Shown here: in pieces, positions 20,156 through 20,282 of the stretch | Layout: each line of letters starts with the position of its first letter | Numbering within the stretch: position 1 is the stretch's first letter | DNA from: Candidatus Aenigmatarchaeota archaeon | Lineage (GTDB): Archaea > Aenigmatarchaeota > Aenigmatarchaeia > CG10238-14 | DNA: 20,282 nt | Reading direction: 5' to 3' | Assembly: GCA_025058005.1 (NCBI GenBank) | Contig: JANXDN010000001.1 | Span: 1-20,282, forward strand | Made by a program: the position numbers and the translations under genes | Notes under the pieces: generated by a model | Seen by the model: only the letters and a program-made list of their open reading frames with translations | Databases searched by the model: none | What the model was told of the DNA's origin: nothing

Positions 20156-20282
20156 TTAAAATGTGTTTATTTTTCCTTCTACAATTTTTTCTGTCAATTC
20201 AAAAAATCTATTTTTATTTATATTTTTAATCAAAAATTCTTTTATCTTTGCTTCTTTTGATTTTTCGGAAAAATGTTTTACT
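20156..20282 (-). CDS. C-terminal fragment of an unidentified protein
   Basis: A minus-strand frame enters from the right edge and stops at TAA 20158-20156, giving the last 41 residues. They are lysine and glutamate rich and helical: E-K-S-K-E-A-K-I-K-E-F-L-I near the start and F-E-L-T-E-K-I-V-E-G-K-I-N near the end. This short tail does not identify a family. The gene would be upstream of nop5 on the same strand, with 48 bases between its stop and the nop5 start. Confidence 0.55.
   Translation of the reverse strand, partial: VKHFSEKSKEAKIKEFLIKNINKNRFFELTEKIVEGKINTF

Overview
The window reads as a stretch of an AT-rich archaeal chromosome. Diagnostic genes are RNA polymerase subunit D, archaeal DnaG, Kae1, Nop5 with fibrillarin, a ThpR-like 2H protein, a PRC-barrel protein, DUF1512, and a tRNA-Leu carrying an intron at the archaeal 37/38 position. 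Genes are tightly packed. Many starts look leaderless, with an AT-rich TATA-like box about 24-27 bases upstream; others carry GGTG-type ribosome binding sites, several of them before TTG. Compact genes and the A+T bias fit a small-genome (DPANN-like) archaeon, but I cannot fix the lineage.

Layout. 1-4800: the end of a possible NurA-like nuclease; a membrane-anchored protein of unknown function; DUF1512; a nitroreductase; a CARDB-like lipoprotein; and an M50 site-2 protease. 4848-6250: a circularly permuted YlqF/RbgA-type GTPase, then a DUF1461 membrane protein that appears frameshifted at a T8 run and whose end runs antisense into tRNA-Leu(CAG). 6248-6613 is the only gene-free stretch above 300 bases. 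6614-8710: a processive family 2 glycosyltransferase overlapped by a membrane-anchored thioredoxin-like protein, then tRNA-Leu(UAA) with a 12-base intron.

8755-12500: rpoD diverges from a cluster made of a Cas4-like nuclease, a winged-helix protein, a Cas2-like protein and kae1. Next come a small helix-turn-helix protein containing a 10-bp minisatellite, and a PRC-barrel protein. 12527-16072: an ExeA/TniB-like AAA+ ATPase diverges from a ThpR-like 2H protein that has lost one catalytic histidine. This is followed by a membrane-anchored OB-fold protein and, on the other strand, a small Toprim protein overlapping dnaG. 16284-18319: an HD hydrolase translationally coupled to a DHH phosphoesterase, then a small zinc-finger protein. 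18388-20107: the nop5-flpA operon for box C/D RNA-guided 2'-O-methylation. The window ends in the tail of an unidentified minus-strand gene.

The theme is information processing (transcription, replication/RNA turnover, tRNA and rRNA modification) with envelope genes between. Most worth a second look: the Cas4-like/wHTH/Cas2-like cluster without Cas1, the phased GTGAAGTT repeats upstream of three genes, the homopolymer frameshift, and the altered 2H active site.
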